56,787 nt of DNA from Rubrobacter aplysinae (lineage in GTDB: Bacteria > Actinomycetota > Rubrobacteria > Rubrobacterales > Rubrobacteraceae): the NCBI RefSeq assembly GCF_001029505.1, contig NZ_LEKH01000001.1, positions 401,884 through 458,670 on the forward strand, in the 5' to 3' direction. How positions within the stretch are numbered: position 1 is the stretch's first letter; the number at the start of each line of letters is the position of its first letter. This document shows, piece after piece, positions 17,054 to 25,274 of this stretch. The notes under the pieces were generated by a model. It had not been told where the DNA came from and ran no database searches. It saw nothing but the letters and a program-made list of their open reading frames with translations. Made by a program: the position numbers and the translations under genes.

Positions 17054-18760
17054 ATGTTGAGCTACGTTGAATTGAAGTTTGGGTCAGCCTCAGGAGCTAC
17101 ACCGTTGGGCTTTGACCCTGGTACTGTAACTATCTTCGTTGGCCCCAATAACTCAGGCAAGAGCTTGTTGCTAAGAGAGATGGAGCAATACATAGTAGAG
17201 CAGCAAATGCCAGATACCAAAATCATTGCTTCTATCGTTCCTCGGCACATGGATGCGGATGCGATAGATCGAACGATCGAAGAAAGGGAAATTACGCCAC
17301 CCACTGAACATAGTTCTGGTGGTCCCGGGACTGTTTTTGTACGTCGTCCTAGACCTGCGGGAGTTAGTTCAGGTAGGTCTGCAGGCTGGGTTAGGCCTCA
17401 TCACATCAAGGAGTCCATGAGGCAGGTCAGCACTGCGACAACTAATGGGCATCCCGATATAAGAGATGTGTTCCACAACTTACTAGCACTATTTCTTATA
17501 AGGTTGGACGGTCTATCCCGCTTTCAGCTAACGCAGCCGCAACCAGCGGGAGACTTGATGGCTGAACCAGAGAATCACTTAATGGCTGTGTTCCAAGATC
17601 CAGACGCCCGAGCACGCATGCGGGAAATCACTTATGAGGCTTTTGGAGAATACTTTGTACTAGACCCAACCAACATAGGCCAACTTCGTATTAGATTCGC
17701 TGATAGGCCACCTGAAGATTCTTCCGAAGAGCAAAACTGGGATGATCGTACAAGAGCTTATCATTCTGAAAATGTACTGATAGACGAAAAAAGTGACGGG
17801 GTCAAAGCATTTACTGGACTGGTCGCAACACTATTGAGCGACGACTATAGAGTGATGTTGGTAGACGAGCCAGAGGCGTTCTTGCACCCGGTGCTAGTCA
17901 ACAAGCTGGGATCTAGAATGACTAAGATAGCCGCTGAACGTGGCGCCAACGTTTTTGCCTCTACGCACAGTTCGGAGTTTCTAATGGGATGCGTAGAAGC
18001 CGGTGATGTAAACGTCGTCCGGCTAACTTACAAAAATGGCTCTGCTAGCGCCAGACATCTTCCGGCTGATGAACTCCGGGAATTAACTAGCGTCCCGCTA
18101 TTGCGGTCAACGGGAATTCTTAGCGGGTTATTTTACGAGGGCGTTGTAGTCTCGGAAAATGATACTGACCGAGTGATCTACCAAGAAGTCAATAACCACC
18201 TTCTAGAGGCTAGAGCCGGAGGCGCGTCAGACACTTTATTCGTTAACGCCTACGAAAAGTCCACGCTGCGGCGCATCATTGAACCTTTGCGTAATATGGG
18301 GATTCCGGCAGCTGCCATTACGGATCTCGACATTGTTAAGACCAATGATTTTAGCAATCTGCTGAGATCGGCAGCAGTACCAGAAGCTACGAGAGACTCG
18401 TTGAACACTCTCAGAAGCCGAGTAAAGCAAGCCTTCGAACGTGGTGGTCTCGATATGAAGGATGTCGGTATTGGGGGCTTGGCAGGCAGCGACAGAGAGG
18501 ATACACAAAACCTCATAAACGCCACTGCCGAGTATGGCATATTTATCGTACCCGTGGGAGAGCTCGAACACTGGTTTCGTAGAACGCACTCACTGACAGA
18601 CCAGCCAGGAAAAAAGTCCTGGGTTCCTTGGATTCTAGACCTTATGAATACGCGCCCAGAGCTATTTGAAGTAGAGGACGACGACATCTGGGCTTTCCTA
18701 AGACAAGTCGGAGAGTGGGTAGAGAACCCTGAGAGGAAAGGAATGCCGAGGCAACCGTAG
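17054..18760 (+). CDS. OLD-like ATPase with C-terminal TOPRIM domain, probable defence nuclease
   Basis: The 568-residue protein has an N-terminal ABC/SMC-type ATPase: Walker A GPNNSGKSLL (about residues 30-39), then KSDGVKAF, Walker B VMLVDEPEAFLHP (near 275) and the ASTHSSEFL switch. From about residue 360 there is a TOPRIM-like domain: VVVSENDTDRVIYQEV, where the usual E-G-x-T-E reads E-N-D-T-D, and AITDLDIVK supplies the D-x-D. Such proteins include phage P2 OLD, GajA and retron-associated effectors. It stands alone: no UvrD-type partner or reverse transcriptase is adjacent. DNA is much more AT-rich than its neighbours, a sign of recent acquisition. Confidence 0.8.
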   Translation: MLSYVELKFGSASGATPLGFDPGTVTIFVGPNNSGKSLLLREMEQYIVEQQMPDTKIIASIVPRHMDADAIDRTIEEREITPPTEHSSGGPGTVFVRRPRPAGVSSGRSAGWVRPHHIKESMRQVSTATTNGHPDIRDVFHNLLALFLIRLDGLSRFQLTQPQPAGDLMAEPENHLMAVFQDPDARARMREITYEAFGEYFVLDPTNIGQLRIRFADRPPEDSSEEQNWDDRTRAYHSENVLIDEKSDGVKAFTGLVATLLSDDYRVMLVDEPEAFLHPVLVNKLGSRMTKIAAERGANVFASTHSSEFLMGCVEAGDVNVVRLTYKNGSASARHLPADELRELTSVPLLRSTGILSGLFYEGVVVSENDTDRVIYQEVNNHLLEARAGGASDTLFVNAYEKSTLRRIIEPLRNMGIPAAAITDLDIVKTNDFSNLLRSAAVPEATRDSLNTLRSRVKQAFERGGLDMKDVGIGGLAGSDREDTQNLINATAEYGIFIVPVGELEHWFRRTHSLTDQPGKKSWVPWILDLMNTRPELFEVEDDDIWAFLRQVGEWVENPERKGMPRQP

Positions 18761-18796
18761 TCTTGCTTCACAAACGGTGGTTTTTGAGATAATAGC

Positions 18797-18870
18797 CATA
18801 AAGAGCTCCCTGATAGCCGGTCGCTGAGAAGGGCTTCTCTGACCATCGGGAAGCTCTTCTTGCTCTTATG
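18797..18870. repeat. Long imperfect inverted repeat downstream of the OLD-like gene
   Basis: AAGAGCTCCC (18801-18810) pairs with GGGAAGCTCTT (18848-18858), and between them GGTC..GAGAAG pairs with CTTCTC.GACC around a GG centre. An alternative outer pairing joins CATAAAGAGC (18797-18806) and GCTCTTATG (18862-18870). It may be a shared terminator between the convergent genes, but neither side has a T-run. It might also mark the edge of the acquired segment. Confidence 0.5.
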
Positions 18871-18891
18871 GTAGGCGTGTTCATCCTATAA

Positions 18892-19143
18892 TCATTCGTC
18901 CTCTTCCGCATCCTCCGCTTCCTCTTCTATCGCAGCGGCGGAGGTAGCTATAAAGACCAGCTCCTTGCCCCTGTCGGGGTAGTCCACGAGCTCCACCTCT
19001 CCGGTTATGGCTACCTGCTCGTCTATTAGCTCTTCCACGTTCTGTACGGCGGAAACCTCGACCTCCACGCGCAGGACGTAGCCCGTGTGCTCGCCCTCAT
19101 CTCCGGTGTCGTGTCTCTGTAGACGTCCCTCCAGATAGGCCAC
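18892..19143 (-). CDS. Small acidic protein, possible OB-fold, unrecognised
   Basis: GTG 19143 follows an excellent AAAGGAG site, so I prefer it to the ATG 13 codons upstream. The 83 residues alternate in a beta-rich pattern (AYLEGRLQ, YVLRVEVEVSAV, QVAITGEVELVDY, ELVFIATS), suggesting a small barrel such as an OB-fold. The product ends in a strongly acidic tail (EEEAEDAEEDE). I do not recognise a named family. It is divergent from the two-component system and convergent with the OLD-like gene. Confidence 0.6.
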   Translation of the reverse strand: MAYLEGRLQRHDTGDEGEHTGYVLRVEVEVSAVQNVEELIDEQVAITGEVELVDYPDRGKELVFIATSAAAIEEEAEDAEEDE

Positions 19144-19389
19144 TCGTCTCTCCTTTCGCAGTTTTGTGAGAGTGCAAGGCATTGTAGATGCTTTGCGGGG
19201 CGAGAGGGCGGGGTCTTGCCGTTGCGGGAGGCTTTGGTGAACAGTCGGTGGTCGTCGTGGCGAGCCCGGCTCCGTGGCCTATATTCCTCCGCGCGCCAGA
19301 GACAGGATGACCGTGTAAACGGCTACGGTTTATACTCCGCGCGTAGGCGCCAGCTACTCGAGCTACTCAACCGACGCGGGGTGGTCCTT

Positions 19390-20151
19390 TTGGCGGATAC
19401 CGTGGTAGAGGTCCTGATCGTCGAAGACGATCCGGTGATACTCAACACCCTCTCCTACAACCTCTCCCGGCAGGGGTACAGCGTAAGCAGCGCGGCCTCC
19501 GGCTCGGAGGCCCTGAAGCTCGCGCGCGGGTCCAGGCCGGATCTCATCCTGCTGGACATCATGCTCCCCGGGGAGTCCGGGCTGGACGTGTGCTCCCGCG
19601 TCCGCGCAGAGGATAACGACGTCGTGATAGTCATGATCACGGCCAAGGACGCCGAGGACGACAAGGTGCGCGGCTTCGAGGCCGGCGCGGACGACTACGT
19701 GACCAAGCCTTTCGGCATGAAGGAGCTATCCGCCAGGATCGGCGCGAACCTCAAGCGGAGCCTCGCGCAGTCCCCGGGCGGGCGGGGCAGGATCATCGAG
19801 GCCGGGGACCTGGAGCTCGACACCAAGAACTTCGTCGCCCGGGTCAAGGGGGAGCCGGTGGAGCTCCGGCTAAAGGAGTTCGAGCTGCTCGTCGCGCTGG
19901 CCTCCGCCCCCGGCGAGCTCAAAGGCCGCGAGGAGCTCGCCAAAGAGGTCTGGGGGCACGCCGGGGTAGGATCTTCCCGTACCATAGACGTTCACGTCCG
20001 CCGCGTACGGGCCGCCCTCTCCGAGAGCTCCGGCTACGAGTACATATCCACCGTCCGGGGCCGGGGCTACCGCTTCGAGGCCCGGCCCGCAGAGGATACG
20101 GAAGACGGCCCCGAGAGCTCCCCGGTATCTTCGACCGGGATCGCGGAGTAG
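19390..20151 (+). CDS. OmpR/PhoP-family response regulator
   Basis: The receiver domain is canonical: acidic pair in LIVEDDPV, phosphorylation site in LILLDIMLPGESG, threonine in VMITAKD and lysine in DYVTKPF. It is followed by a winged-helix DNA-binding domain (about 155-240) with LRLKEFELL, RTIDVHVRRVRAAL and VRGRGYRFE. The TTG start at 19390 comes just before the first strand; GTG 19402 is an alternative, while the longer frame to 19216 adds a non-protein-like Arg-rich stretch. The histidine kinase gene follows after 40 bp, so it is probably its partner. Confidence 0.92.
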   Translation: MADTVVEVLIVEDDPVILNTLSYNLSRQGYSVSSAASGSEALKLARGSRPDLILLDIMLPGESGLDVCSRVRAEDNDVVIVMITAKDAEDDKVRGFEAGADDYVTKPFGMKELSARIGANLKRSLAQSPGGRGRIIEAGDLELDTKNFVARVKGEPVELRLKEFELLVALASAPGELKGREELAKEVWGHAGVGSSRTIDVHVRRVRAALSESSGYEYISTVRGRGYRFEARPAEDTEDGPESSPVSSTGIAE

Positions 20152-20191
20152 CGGCGTCCGGCGGCCGTCCGGGAAAGGTTAGCTAGAGGAG

Positions 20192-20938
20192 TTGGCGCGA
20201 CGGCGCGAAGATTCCGAGCCCGTAACCCCGGCGGAGCTCGCGCGGGTAGACAGGATGCGGCGCGACTTCGTGGCGAACGTCTCCCACGAGCTAAAGACCC
20301 CCGCCACGAGCCTCCAGCTCCTCGCTGAGAGCCTGCTGGAGGTGCTCGACGATGATCCCGGGCAGGCCCGTTTCTTCGCCGAGCAGCTAAAGAGCGAGAC
20401 CGGCCGCATGAACCAGCTCATCTCCGACCTGCTGGACCTCGCCCGGCTCGAAAGCGAGGAAGGCGTCCCGGACCCCCGGCCCGTGGACGTGCGCTCCGTA
20501 CTCATGGTGGTGCTCGCTCGCATGAGACAGGTCGCCCGCGGCAAGGAGATAGATCTGCGCTGGAAACGCTACGGCGAAGCCTCCCGGTACATCATAGAGG
20601 GCGACGAGACCCAGATCACCTCCATGTTTACCAACCTCGTGGACAACGCCGTGAAGTACACCCCGCCCGGCGGCGTGGTCGAGGTGATAGGCGACGCCGC
20701 CGGGGGCGGAATCTCCGTGAGCGTGTCCGACACCGGGATCGGCATCCCCCGGGACAAGCTCTCCCGGCTCTTCGAGCGGTTCTACCGGGTGGACAAGGCC
20801 CGCTCCAAGGAGACCGGCGGCACCGGACTCGGGCTCTCCATAGTCCGGCACATAGCCGAGAAGCACGGCGGCCGGGTCTCCGTGCAGAGCGCCCCCGGAG
20901 AAGGCTCCACCTTTACCGTACATCCCCCCCGCCGGTAA
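20192..20938 (+). CDS. Sensor histidine kinase core without membrane or sensor domain
   Basis: The 248-residue protein has a HisKA dimerisation domain with the phospho-accepting histidine in FVANVSHELKTP (near residue 35) and a HATPase domain with the N box (NLVDNAVKYTPPGG), the G1 box (VSDTGIGIP), the F box (FERFYR) and the G2 box (GTGLGLSIV). No hydrophobic segment, HAMP or PAS domain precedes HisKA, unlike PhoR/SenX3 relatives. An in-frame TAG at 20180-20182 rules out a longer N-terminus. The start is TTG next to AGAGGAG. Its signal must come from another protein or from a cytosolic cue. Confidence 0.9.
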   Translation: MARRREDSEPVTPAELARVDRMRRDFVANVSHELKTPATSLQLLAESLLEVLDDDPGQARFFAEQLKSETGRMNQLISDLLDLARLESEEGVPDPRPVDVRSVLMVVLARMRQVARGKEIDLRWKRYGEASRYIIEGDETQITSMFTNLVDNAVKYTPPGGVVEVIGDAAGGGISVSVSDTGIGIPRDKLSRLFERFYRVDKARSKETGGTGLGLSIVRHIAEKHGGRVSVQSAPGEGSTFTVHPPRR

Positions 20939-21054
20939 CCTCCGGTAACCGCTGGTAACCACCGGCAGCCTCCGGCAGGATCAAGCGGCTTCGAGCCAGA
21001 GACCGGACGTGCGGCTCGCGGCGTACCTGGCGGACCCGGCCCGGCGGTTGGCAG

Positions 21055-21077
21055 AGCCCCGGTCCGGGTCCGGGGCT
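21055..21077. terminator. Hairpin between convergent genes
   Basis: AGCCCCGG (21055-21062) pairs with CCGGGGCT (21070-21077) around a seven-base loop. It lies between the histidine kinase gene (+) and the receiver gene (-), whose stop sits at its edge, and is a plausible terminator for either or both. Confidence 0.5.
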
Positions 21078-21468
21078 AGCCTCTTCTACCGGCGCGCCAC
21101 AGCACGGTCCGCACCCGGGCAGCGAGCTCGTCCGGCGAGAAAGGCTTTACCACGTAGTCGTCGAGACCGGCTTCCAGCCCCTCGATTATGTCGCGCTCGC
21201 CGTGGCGGGAGGTGAGCATTATGACCGGCAACCCGGCAAACCCTTCGCTCTCCCGCACGCTGCGCACCAGCTGCAGGCCGTTCATCCGGGGCATCAGGCT
21301 GTCGGTAATGAGCAGGTCCGGCGCCTCCTCCTCGAGAAGATCCAGCGCCTCCCATCCGTCTTCGGCCTCCTCGATCTCACACCCGAGCCCGGAAAGCTTC
21401 ACGGTGACGATGCGGCGCACCACCCTGTCGTCGTCGGCCACGAGTATCCTGGCGCCTTCCAACTCCAT
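21076..21468 (-). CDS. Single-domain response regulator (CheY-like)
   Basis: This 130-residue protein is only a receiver domain, with a complete active site: acidic residues in LVADDDR, the phosphorylation aspartate in LLITDSLMPRMNG, threonine in VIMLTSRHG and lysine in DYVVKPF. The ATG at 21468 has a strong AGGAGGG site; the longer frame is rejected. It is divergent from the HEAT-repeat/glycosyltransferase operon, with about 160 bp between starts. A receiver beside a HEAT protein and a processive glycosyltransferase suggests control of exopolysaccharide output, which is an inference. Confidence 0.9.
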   Translation of the reverse strand: MELEGARILVADDDRVVRRIVTVKLSGLGCEIEEAEDGWEALDLLEEEAPDLLITDSLMPRMNGLQLVRSVRESEGFAGLPVIMLTSRHGERDIIEGLEAGLDDYVVKPFSPDELAARVRTVLWRAGRRG

Positions 21469-21630
21469 ACCAAAGCCCTCCTCATCACAAGACCTCACGG
21501 GCGTGAAGCATCCTGATGTACGCGATTTGTACACAATTTGGTTGTACTCGATACAATTTGCCCTGTCAGGGTCTCATAGAGTTCCCGGACACTATAAATA
21601 TAGTAGACAACGTCCGACAATCTAGCCGGG

Positions 21631-22971
21631 ATGTATGGATCTAGCTCTGACATATCGTACGTGATGCTGATAGTGGTGGCGCTCATGGCGTTTCTGATAC
21701 TCGCCTTGATCCTCGCCACGGCGGGCGTAAAGTCCGCCCGTCATGCGAGAAACCTCCTCCGGAAATCCCGGCGGAGACAGATAGAGCCGGACCTAGAACG
21801 CTTCCTCATCGAGGGGGACTCCTCGGGCCTGCACGGCCTTCACAGCCTTCACAGAGGCGATAGGGATCGCTATCTGGCCCCACTCATGGTGGAGCGCATG
21901 GACGTGCTCCGGGGATCGGAGAGGCTCCGCATAGCCGGGCTCGCGGGGGAGCTGGGGCTGCTCGACAAGTATCTGCGCGACCTCTCCTCGCGGGGCAGGT
22001 GGCGCAGGGCCCGGGCGGTGGAGCGGCTGGGCTACTTCGGCGGGCCGGACGAGGCTCCGGCGGTAGCGGCTCTCCTCGCGGACGAGGACGAGACGGTGCG
22101 GGCCGTGGCGGCCCGGAGCCTGGCCCGCATAGGCTCGGAGGCGGCGGTCGAGGCCCTGGTCCGCACCCTGGACGACCCATCAGAGCTGACCCGCCTCCGG
22201 GTCGCGGAGAACCTGGACCGCGTGGGCCGGCCCGCCGTTGCCCCGCTGGTGGCGCTGCTCGAGGAGGCCGCGGTGCCCCGGGCAGGGTCCCGTGGGGAAC
22301 GAGCCCCGTACGGACCGGCCTTCGCCTCCCGGGTGCTCGGGGGGTTGCGGGCCCAGGAGGCTCGCCCGGCGCTCCGGGCCGCCGTCCAGGGCGACGACGA
22401 ACCCGACATCCGGGCCCAGGCCGCCCGGGCGCTGGGCATGATCGGAGACACGGAGGACGTGGCTCTGCTGGTAGAGGCGGCGGGCGACAGGCAGTGGCCC
22501 GTCCGGGTCCAGGCCGCCAACGCCCTGGGCTCCATCGGGGAGCCCGAGACGGCACCCGTACTGGAAAAGATGGTCGCCGACCGGGAGTGGTGGGTGAGGT
22601 CGGCCTCGGCCGGCGCGCTCGCGAACATGGGACGCCCCGGCGAGGACGCCCTCGTCGGCCTGCTCGGCTCCCCCGACCGTTACGCCCGCGACCGGGCCGC
22701 CGCCACCCTGGAGAGGAGAGGCATAACCCGCCGCTTCATCAGACAGCTGCCGCTGGAGAACGCCCGGGGAGAAAGGGCCCGGGCGGCGCTCTCCGCGCTG
22801 GCCGCCAGCGGCGTCACCCGGCACCTCCACGACCTCCTGCAGGAGATGCCGGAAGGCGAGGAGAAGAGGATGCTGGAGGGTATCGTGCAAGCGCAGGGTA
22901 AGGGAGCCGGAACAGAGCCGGATACCTCAAGCCAGAGCCCCGGAAAACCCGGAGAAAACCGGGCGTCTTGA
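21631..22971 (+). CDS. Membrane-anchored HEAT-repeat protein
   Basis: The 446-residue protein has one N-terminal transmembrane helix (VMLIVVALMAFLILALILAT, about residues 11-30), a basic stretch, then a series of HEAT/PBS-lyase type helical repeats from about 120 to 370 (for example VAALLADEDETVRAVAARSL, and WPVRVQAANALGSIG). Such scaffolds bind other proteins rather than catalyse. The last residues are low-complexity. The stop overlaps the glycosyltransferase start (TTGA), so the two are translationally coupled and probably form a membrane complex. Confidence 0.85.
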   Translation: MYGSSSDISYVMLIVVALMAFLILALILATAGVKSARHARNLLRKSRRRQIEPDLERFLIEGDSSGLHGLHSLHRGDRDRYLAPLMVERMDVLRGSERLRIAGLAGELGLLDKYLRDLSSRGRWRRARAVERLGYFGGPDEAPAVAALLADEDETVRAVAARSLARIGSEAAVEALVRTLDDPSELTRLRVAENLDRVGRPAVAPLVALLEEAAVPRAGSRGERAPYGPAFASRVLGGLRAQEARPALRAAVQGDDEPDIRAQAARALGMIGDTEDVALLVEAAGDRQWPVRVQAANALGSIGEPETAPVLEKMVADREWWVRSASAGALANMGRPGEDALVGLLGSPDRYARDRAAATLERRGITRRFIRQLPLENARGERARAALSALAASGVTRHLHDLLQEMPEGEEKRMLEGIVQAQGKGAGTEPDTSSQSPGKPGENRAS

Positions 22972-24398
22972 GCGTCTTGAGCGTCGCCGGCTTCATCCTG
23001 TGGGTCAACTACGCGATACTCGTCTACTTTCTCCTGATAAACGGGTTCTACCTCTTTCTGTACCTGATGTCGTTCGTGAAAATCTCGGACTACGCCCGGC
23101 GGGAGGCGTTCTCGGGCCTTTCGGAGCTGATGGTCTCGCAGTACGCGCCCCCGGTCTCGCTCATAGTCCCCGCCTACAACGAGGAAGCAACCATAGCGGC
23201 CAGCGTCCGCTCCTTTCTCGCGCTCCACTACTCGAGTTTCGAGGTCGTGATCGTCAACGACGGCTCGACGGACCGGACCATCGAGATACTCCGGGAGCAG
23301 TTCGGCCTGACGGAATCCGATCAGCCGGTAAGAAAGCAGCTACAGACCAGGCCGATAAAGGCGGTCTACGCCGCGGCCTCCGAGAGCCTGATCGTGGTGG
23401 ACAAGGAGAACGGCGGCAAGGCCGACGCCCTGAACGTCGGTATCTGCGCCGCGAACTACCCGATAGTGTGCTGCATAGACGCCGACGTAATCCTCGAAGA
23501 AGACGCGCTCCTGCGCATAGCGCGGCCCATGATCGAGTCAGCCGACGTCTCCGCGGTCGGCGGCATAGTCCGGGTGGCCAACGGCTGCGAGGTCGACTCC
23601 GGCAGGGTCGTCGAGGTCGGCACCCCCCGGAGCGCGATCCCGAACTTCCAGATCGTGGAGTACCTGCGGGCCTTTCTCGCCGGGCGCACCGGCTGGGGCG
23701 TGCTGAACGCGCTGCTCATAATCTCGGGGGCGTTCGGCATGTTCCGCCGCCGGGACCTCATAGCGGCGGGCGGCTACGTCCACGACACCGTCGGCGAGGA
23801 CATGGAGCTCGTCACCCGGCTGCACCGGGTACTGCGCGAGGAGAACCGCCGCTACCGCATAGAGTTCATCCCGGACCCCGTCGCCTGGACCGAGGTGCCG
23901 GCTACCGTGAAGGTGCTGCGCCGTCAGCGGGACCGCTGGCACCGGGGCCTCATAGACACCCTCGTCAGGCACCGCAGGATGTTCATGAACCCCCGATACG
24001 GCACCGTCGGGATGCTCGCGATGCCGTATTTCTTGTTCTTCGAGTTTCTGGGCCCGGTGATAGAGCTGACGGGCTACGCGGCCTTTGCCCTCGGCCTCGC
24101 GCTCGGCTACCTGAGCTTCGCCTTCGCCGCGGCATTCTTCCTGGTCGCGGTGGGACTCGGGATCGTGCTCTCGGTCGGGGCGATCTTCATGGAGGAGCTG
24201 CGGCTCAAGCGGTACCCGCACTGGAAAGACCTCGCCAAGCTCACCTTCTACGGCGTAATAGAGAACTTCGGCTACCGCCAGCTCGTCACCGTGTGGAGGT
24301 TCCTCGCCATAATCTCCTTCCTGCGCAACAACCAGTCCTGGGGCTCGATGGAGCGCCGGGGCTTCGACCCCGCCAAACGCTCGAAGAAAAAGGGCTGA
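22968..24398 (+). CDS. Processive family 2 glycosyltransferase, membrane-bound
   Basis: The 476-residue protein has N-terminal membrane helices (about 8-35), a GT2 catalytic domain and C-terminal helices (about 340-410). Motifs are those of processive beta-glycan synthases: VNDGSTDRT, CCIDADVIL (DxD), TVGEDMELV (the GED base) and RRQRDRWHRG (QxxRW). Relatives make hyaluronan, poly-N-acetylglucosamine or similar polymers across the membrane. The TTG start overlaps the HEAT gene stop by 4 bp. The polymer made here is unknown; no export or deacetylase gene is adjacent. Confidence 0.88.
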   Translation: MSVLSVAGFILWVNYAILVYFLLINGFYLFLYLMSFVKISDYARREAFSGLSELMVSQYAPPVSLIVPAYNEEATIAASVRSFLALHYSSFEVVIVNDGSTDRTIEILREQFGLTESDQPVRKQLQTRPIKAVYAAASESLIVVDKENGGKADALNVGICAANYPIVCCIDADVILEEDALLRIARPMIESADVSAVGGIVRVANGCEVDSGRVVEVGTPRSAIPNFQIVEYLRAFLAGRTGWGVLNALLIISGAFGMFRRRDLIAAGGYVHDTVGEDMELVTRLHRVLREENRRYRIEFIPDPVAWTEVPATVKVLRRQRDRWHRGLIDTLVRHRRMFMNPRYGTVGMLAMPYFLFFEFLGPVIELTGYAAFALGLALGYLSFAFAAAFFLVAVGLGIVLSVGAIFMEELRLKRYPHWKDLAKLTFYGVIENFGYRQLVTVWRFLAIISFLRNNQSWGSMERRGFDPAKRSKKKG

Positions 24399-24480
24399 AC
24401 TCTACTCCCACCCTCGCCGGAGCCCTTCCTTCCCTGCGCTAGACTCCGTAACGATAGTGGAAGCGGAGAAAGGAGCCGCA

Positions 24481-25164
24481 TTGCGCGACACGCTACCGGA
24501 GCAGAGGACCGGGTTCACCGCGGAGCTGTGGGGCCGCGCCAGGCCCGTGTACGAGCGGATACTCGGCCACCCGTTTCTCGCCGGGCTCTCCGACGGCACG
24601 CTATCCGGGGACCGCTTCAGACACTACGTTACCCAGGATGCGCTCTACCTGGCGGACTACGCCCGCGCCCTGAGCCTCGTCGGCGTGAGTTCCGGCGAGG
24701 GCGAGACGCTGGAGATGTTCAACCGGCACGCCGGGGGAGCCATCGTCGTCGAGCGCGAGCTACACGGCGGCCTGCTGGCCGGGCTCGGGGTCTCGGAAGG
24801 GGACGCGGAGCCCGCCCCGACCACCCTGGCCTACACGAGCTATCTCCTGAGGACCGCGGCCCTCGAGCCGTATCCAGAAGCCCTGTGCGCCGTGTTGCCG
24901 TGTTACTGGATCTACCGCGAGGTAGGCGACGCCCTGGCCGAGAAAGGCTCCCCGGAGGATCTATACGACGACTGGATACGGACCTACGCGGGAGAGGATT
25001 TCGACTCCCTAGTCTCGGAGGTGCTCGACCTCACCGACCGTGCGGGCAGGAAGCTCTCGGGACCCGAACGGGAGAAGGCCGGGCGCGCCTTCGAGACCGC
25101 CGCCCGCTACGAGTGGATGTTCTGGAACATGGGCTGGACGCTTGAGGGCTGGCCCGTGGGGTGA
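24481..25164 (+). CDS. tenA: TenA-family thiaminase II (aminopyrimidine aminohydrolase)
   Basis: TenA hydrolyses aminopyrimidine breakdown products of thiamine to HMP for re-use. The 227-residue protein carries the active-site cysteine in AVLPCYWIYREVG (near residue 145) and the C-terminal glutamate in ARYEWMFWNMGW, marking the TenA_C class. The HFVxD-like pocket reads RHYVTQDALYL. TTG 24481 is preceded by AAAGGAG at good spacing, better than the GTG at 24457. It lies 4 kb from the thiamine operon. I see no TPP riboswitch in front of it. Confidence 0.88.
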   Translation: MRDTLPEQRTGFTAELWGRARPVYERILGHPFLAGLSDGTLSGDRFRHYVTQDALYLADYARALSLVGVSSGEGETLEMFNRHAGGAIVVERELHGGLLAGLGVSEGDAEPAPTTLAYTSYLLRTAALEPYPEALCAVLPCYWIYREVGDALAEKGSPEDLYDDWIRTYAGEDFDSLVSEVLDLTDRAGRKLSGPEREKAGRAFETAARYEWMFWNMGWTLEGWPVG

Positions 25165-25210
25165 CCCGTGGACTGCCCCCGCGCACCGCACGTATCCCGC
25201 GCGTAAACGC

Positions 25211-25245
25211 GTAGAGGAGGGCCGAGGTATCCGGCCCTCCTCTAC
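25211..25245. terminator. Strong terminator hairpin
   Basis: GTAGAGGAGGGCCG and CGGCCCTCCTCTAC form a perfect 14-bp stem around a seven-base loop. It lies between the convergent tenA and hsp20 genes and probably ends both transcripts. Confidence 0.75.
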
Positions 25246-25274
25246 AAACCCACTATGGAGCCCGTGGGGACTCT

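Noticed and set aside
17054-18760. Gabija-type (GajA-GajB) system
   Set aside because: The ATPase-TOPRIM layout is similar, but no GajB-type helicase is adjacent. The helicase remnant at 37 kb is unrelated in position and lacks its ATPase core.
19216-19389. Longer N-terminus for the response regulator
   Set aside because: The added stretch is Arg/Ser-rich and not receiver-like; TTG 19390 sits immediately before the first receiver strand.
24399-24480. TPP riboswitch before tenA
   Set aside because: The gap contains CCCTGCGC-like words but neither CTGAGA nor the ACCTGATC block, and it is too short for an aptamer.
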